A DNA stretch of 64,000 bases, taken from contig CP075525.1 in NCBI GenBank assembly GCA_025808415.1, positions 1,535,501-1,599,500 on the forward strand, read 5' to 3'. The notes beneath the pieces are model-generated. The model was not told the origin of the DNA. It worked only from the letters and a program-made list of their open reading frames with translations, and ran no database searches. The DNA is from Cyclobacteriaceae bacterium. Its GTDB lineage: Bacteria > Bacteroidota > Bacteroidia > Cytophagales > Cyclobacteriaceae. Position numbers and translations under genes: made by a program. This document shows, one piece after another, positions 61,287 to 64,000 of this stretch (position 1 is its first letter; each line of letters starts with the position of its first letter).

Positions 61287-62648
61287 ATGAAGGAGCGGCT
61301 ATTTGCTAACCTCTACATCGCCATTGATGCGGTAATCGCCAATAAAGTACGTTCGTTGCTCACGGCATTGGGCATCATTTTTGGCGTAGCAGCGGTTATT
61401 GCCATGCTGGCCATCGGTAACGGGGCGCAACAGGAAATACTGGAACAGATTAAACTGGTGGGCGTCAATAACATTGTTATCAAGCCCATTGTAGAACAAG
61501 AAGAACAAAAGATTGAGGAGGCTTCTGCTGAAAAAGAAAAGAAGAAATTCTCTCCGGGCCTTACCGTTCGTGATGTTCATAGTATCATGGAAACCATACC
61601 GGGCATCAGCAAAATGAGCCCGGAAATAATTTTAGAGTCGACTATTATTAAAAGCGGTATCCGCAGGTCGGCCAAGTTGGTGGGCGTGGAACCTGTCTAT
61701 TTTGATATTTACAATTTTGAGTTGTCAGACGGTGCCATGTTCACACCCGAGCATCTTAAGATAGGGGCACCGGTGTGTATTATTGGTAACTCAATCAAAA
61801 CAAAGTTTTTCCCAACCGAAAACCCGGTAGGGAAATCGATAAAAGTTGGACCTAACTGGTTAACCATAATTGGGGTAATGAAGGAGCGCTATGTTTCTGA
61901 AAGCAGTATTGCCAAGTTGGGCATCCGCGACTTCAATATGGATGTGTATGCCCCCTTACAAACCGTATTGATCCGTTATAAAAACCGCGACCTGGTAACC
62001 CAAAACTCAGTCAATCCCACACCGAATTTCAGTCGGGGAAGGATTATCATTATCGGTGGCGATGACTCCAAGGATGATTCAGGCCCGGCTGTCAACTACC
62101 ATCAACTGGACCGGTTGGTAATCCAGGTAAATGAAACGAATATGCTTACGCCTACAGCAGAAATCTTGTCGCGTCTTTTGCAACGAAGGCACTATGGTGT
62201 GGTAGATTATGAAATTGAAATACCTGAGTTGTTATTGAAACAACAACAGCGCACCAACGATATTTTTAATTATGTACTTGGTGCGATAGCCGGCATTTCA
62301 TTGTTGGTTGGTGGTATTGGTATTATGAACATTATGCTTGCTTCGGTATTGGAGCGCATCAAAGAAATCGGGTTGCGCCTGGCCATCGGTGCACAAAAGA
62401 ATGACATTGTGCAACAATTTCTTTTTGAAGCCGTGATGATCAGCGTAAGCGGTGGCATTATAGGAGTTATGCTGGGCGTTACCTTAGCCATGCTGGTTTC
62501 TTCTTTTGCCAATATTCCAACCGTTATCAGTTTTACATCAATCATACTATCCTTTGGTGTGGCCGCCACCGTGGGCCTTATTTTTGGTATTGCCCCGGCA
62601 CGCAAAGCAGCTATGCAGGATCCTATTACATCGTTACGTTATGAATAA
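61287..62648 (+). CDS. MacB-type ABC permease without ATPase domain
   Basis: A 453-residue FtsX/MacB permease: one N-terminal helix (about 17-45) opening with VIANKVRSLLTALGIIFGV, a large periplasmic MacB-core domain (about 50-310) and three C-terminal helices, ending with the KEIGLRLAIGAQKNDI cytoplasmic helix and APARKAAMQDPITSLRYE. There is no nucleotide-binding domain in this chain, so a separate ATPase is expected; none is in the window. The next gene starts inside its last codons (62641-62648 overlap). Confidence 0.9.
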   Translation: MKERLFANLYIAIDAVIANKVRSLLTALGIIFGVAAVIAMLAIGNGAQQEILEQIKLVGVNNIVIKPIVEQEEQKIEEASAEKEKKKFSPGLTVRDVHSIMETIPGISKMSPEIILESTIIKSGIRRSAKLVGVEPVYFDIYNFELSDGAMFTPEHLKIGAPVCIIGNSIKTKFFPTENPVGKSIKVGPNWLTIIGVMKERYVSESSIAKLGIRDFNMDVYAPLQTVLIRYKNRDLVTQNSVNPTPNFSRGRIIIIGGDDSKDDSGPAVNYHQLDRLVIQVNETNMLTPTAEILSRLLQRRHYGVVDYEIEIPELLLKQQQRTNDIFNYVLGAIAGISLLVGGIGIMNIMLASVLERIKEIGLRLAIGAQKNDIVQQFLFEAVMISVSGGIIGVMLGVTLAMLVSSFANIPTVISFTSIILSFGVAATVGLIFGIAPARKAAMQDPITSLRYE

Positions 62649-64000
62649 TACATTTCGAACCGGAATGCTGGCCTGGATGTTAACAGCCATATGCATACCA
62701 ACTTTCGCACAACAAAAGTACACGCTGCAAGATGTGATCGAACTGGCCAAAAGCCAGTCGCCACTTTCGCGCCAGGCCGAAACGAGGCGTGAAAACCGGT
62801 ATTGGCAGTATCGGTTTTTCAGGTCAAATTTTAATCCGCAGTTGCGTTTAAGTGGCACCCTACCTGCCTATACTAAAAGCGTTAGCCAGGCCCCGTTGGC
62901 GGATGGCTCCTTCCGGTATACCCAAGTGGAACAATCAAACAATAACCTTAACCTGGGCCTGGTACAACCGCTGTTTTTTACGGGGGGAACTGTTTCGGTG
63001 AATTCAAGTTTGCAATACTTCAATAATTACCTGGCTGAGTTTCCACAGCCGGGTGAACAGTGGGGCGGCACGGTGATGAACATTCAACTTACCCAGCCCA
63101 TTTTTGCCTTCAACACACTTCGGTGGGACCGTAAAACTGAGCCCCTTCGTTATGAAGAATCGCGCAGGAGTTACGTGGAAGAAATGGAATTTATCTCACA
63201 AACAGCCGTTTCACGGTTTTTTGATGTGCTGGATGCACAGATAAACCTGCAAATAGCAGAGTTCAACCTGGCCAATAACGACACCATCTACAAAATTGAA
63301 GAGGGGCGGTACAACATAGGCACTACACCAAAGGATAAACTATTGCAGGCCGAGTTGCAGCTTCTGCGTTCACGTCAGGATGTTACCCAGGCCAAAATCA
63401 ATTTACAGATTGCACGGTTGCAGATGCGAAGTTATTTAGGCCTACGTAACAATGAACAATTTGAATTAGTACTGCCCGAAGAAATTCCTCCGCTGTACCT
63501 CACTGTCGATCAGGCCATGCAACTGGCCAAAGAAAATCGGGCTGATTTTATTGCCTTTGAAAGGCGAAAGATCGAAGCCGACAGGGAAGTGGCGCAGGCA
63601 CGTGGTCAACGTTTTCAAACCAACTTAACGGCAGCATTCGGATTGAACAATAACGGATTGGCCTTACCGGATATTTACCAAAACCCTACCCAGCAACAAA
63701 CTTTTGCACTTTCATTGAATGTACCCATTATCGATTGGGGCCGAAACCAGGCCCGCATGCAAACCGCATTGGCCAACAAAAAACTGAACGACTATGTGAT
63801 TGCCCAGGATGAGGTAAATTTTGAGCAGGAAATTATCACGCAAGTCGGGCAGTTTGATGTTTTGTTAAGCCAGATTGAAATCACTAAAAAATCGGATGAA
63901 GTAGCCAACGAACGCTATGTGGTTTCACAAAACCGTTATCTCATTGGTAAAATCGATATTACTAACCTGAATATTGCCCTTACTGAAAAGGATGCTGCCA
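62641..64000 (+). CDS. TolC-family outer membrane protein, 3' end missing
   Basis: The frame from ATG 62641 is open to the window edge, giving about 453 visible codons of a protein that usually needs only a few more dozen. A signal peptide (through TFAQ) is followed by KYTLQDVIELAKSQSPLSRQ and the two TolC-type helical repeats (ETRRENRYWQYRFFRSNFNP, and later TVDQAMQLAKENRADFIAFE). It overlaps the permease gene by eight bases and completes the adaptor-permease-channel set. The end and any downstream ATPase lie beyond the window. Confidence 0.88.
   Translation, partial: MNNTFRTGMLAWMLTAICIPTFAQQKYTLQDVIELAKSQSPLSRQAETRRENRYWQYRFFRSNFNPQLRLSGTLPAYTKSVSQAPLADGSFRYTQVEQSNNNLNLGLVQPLFFTGGTVSVNSSLQYFNNYLAEFPQPGEQWGGTVMNIQLTQPIFAFNTLRWDRKTEPLRYEESRRSYVEEMEFISQTAVSRFFDVLDAQINLQIAEFNLANNDTIYKIEEGRYNIGTTPKDKLLQAELQLLRSRQDVTQAKINLQIARLQMRSYLGLRNNEQFELVLPEEIPPLYLTVDQAMQLAKENRADFIAFERRKIEADREVAQARGQRFQTNLTAAFGLNNNGLALPDIYQNPTQQQTFALSLNVPIIDWGRNQARMQTALANKKLNDYVIAQDEVNFEQEIITQVGQFDVLLSQIEITKKSDEVANERYVVSQNRYLIGKIDITNLNIALTEKDAA

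Overview
The window is a stretch of bacterial chromosome that looks like Bacteroidota, most likely Cytophagales/Cyclobacteriaceae-like. The evidence is protein content and signal types: a type IX secretion (T9SS) type A sorting domain at the end of one protein, a DUF4835 (PorD-like) protein beside coaBC and a Bacteroidota-type omega subunit, a large single-chain PurL, an OstA-like LPS-transport protein, a TPR sensor kinase, and promoter elements of the Bacteroidota form TAnnTTTG. Species cannot be fixed by reading alone.

Layout. 1-3108: fabD (cut by the left edge), folK and sppA. 3109-4083: sparse region with terminator hairpins and two tandem small exported peptides, the smaller a 45-residue lipoprotein, divergent from a TPR histidine kinase (4084-6252). 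6317-11593: translation and nucleotide genes (metG, pth, rplY, prs, tRNA-Gln) and a DUF4136 lipoprotein. 11649-16274: purL and an alpha/beta hydrolase. 16362-24093: an ECF sigma factor with a small membrane protein, then an autoregulated-looking tetR-tolC-adaptor-RND efflux operon. 24157-31448: membrane phosphoesterase, DoxX protein, a DUF3999/DUF2339 membrane pair, an aldehyde dehydrogenase and an RRM protein. 31604-33426: SnoaL-like protein, histidine-tailed FKBP and a complete subclass B1 metallo-beta-lactamase. 33479-33917: tRNA-Leu(CAA) with a GIY-YIG nuclease gene between two copies of the tRNA 3' end plus terminator. 33984-41969: ABM monooxygenase, SAM hydrolase, phoH, comEC, enoyl-CoA hydratase, solute-binding protein and recQ. 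42033-45103: AraC regulator, double-domain lipoprotein and two paralogous unknown membrane proteins separated by a structured 300-base gap. 45415-45512: array of 14 contiguous heptamers. 45524-52920: recN, DUF4835, coaBC, rpoZ, bamD, T9SS-sorted protein and OstA-like protein. 52989-56855: tilS, mdh, HAD phosphatase and methyltransferase. 56978-64000: ECF sigma/anti-sigma/secreted repeat protein operon, then a MacA-like adaptor, FtsX-type permease and TolC-like channel that runs off the right edge.

Most of the window is ordinary housekeeping and envelope gene content. The strongest unusual structure is the GIY-YIG cassette at tRNA-Leu. A 44-base repeat made of the tRNA 3' end and its terminator flanks the nuclease gene. 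The last codons and stop of that gene are built from the displaced tRNA fragment and a 34-base imperfect palindrome. This is the footprint expected of a tRNA-targeting mobile gene. Weaker leads are the small exported peptides beside the TPR kinase, the structured gap between the two paralogs, the strict-register heptamer array and the DUF3999/DUF2339 pair.
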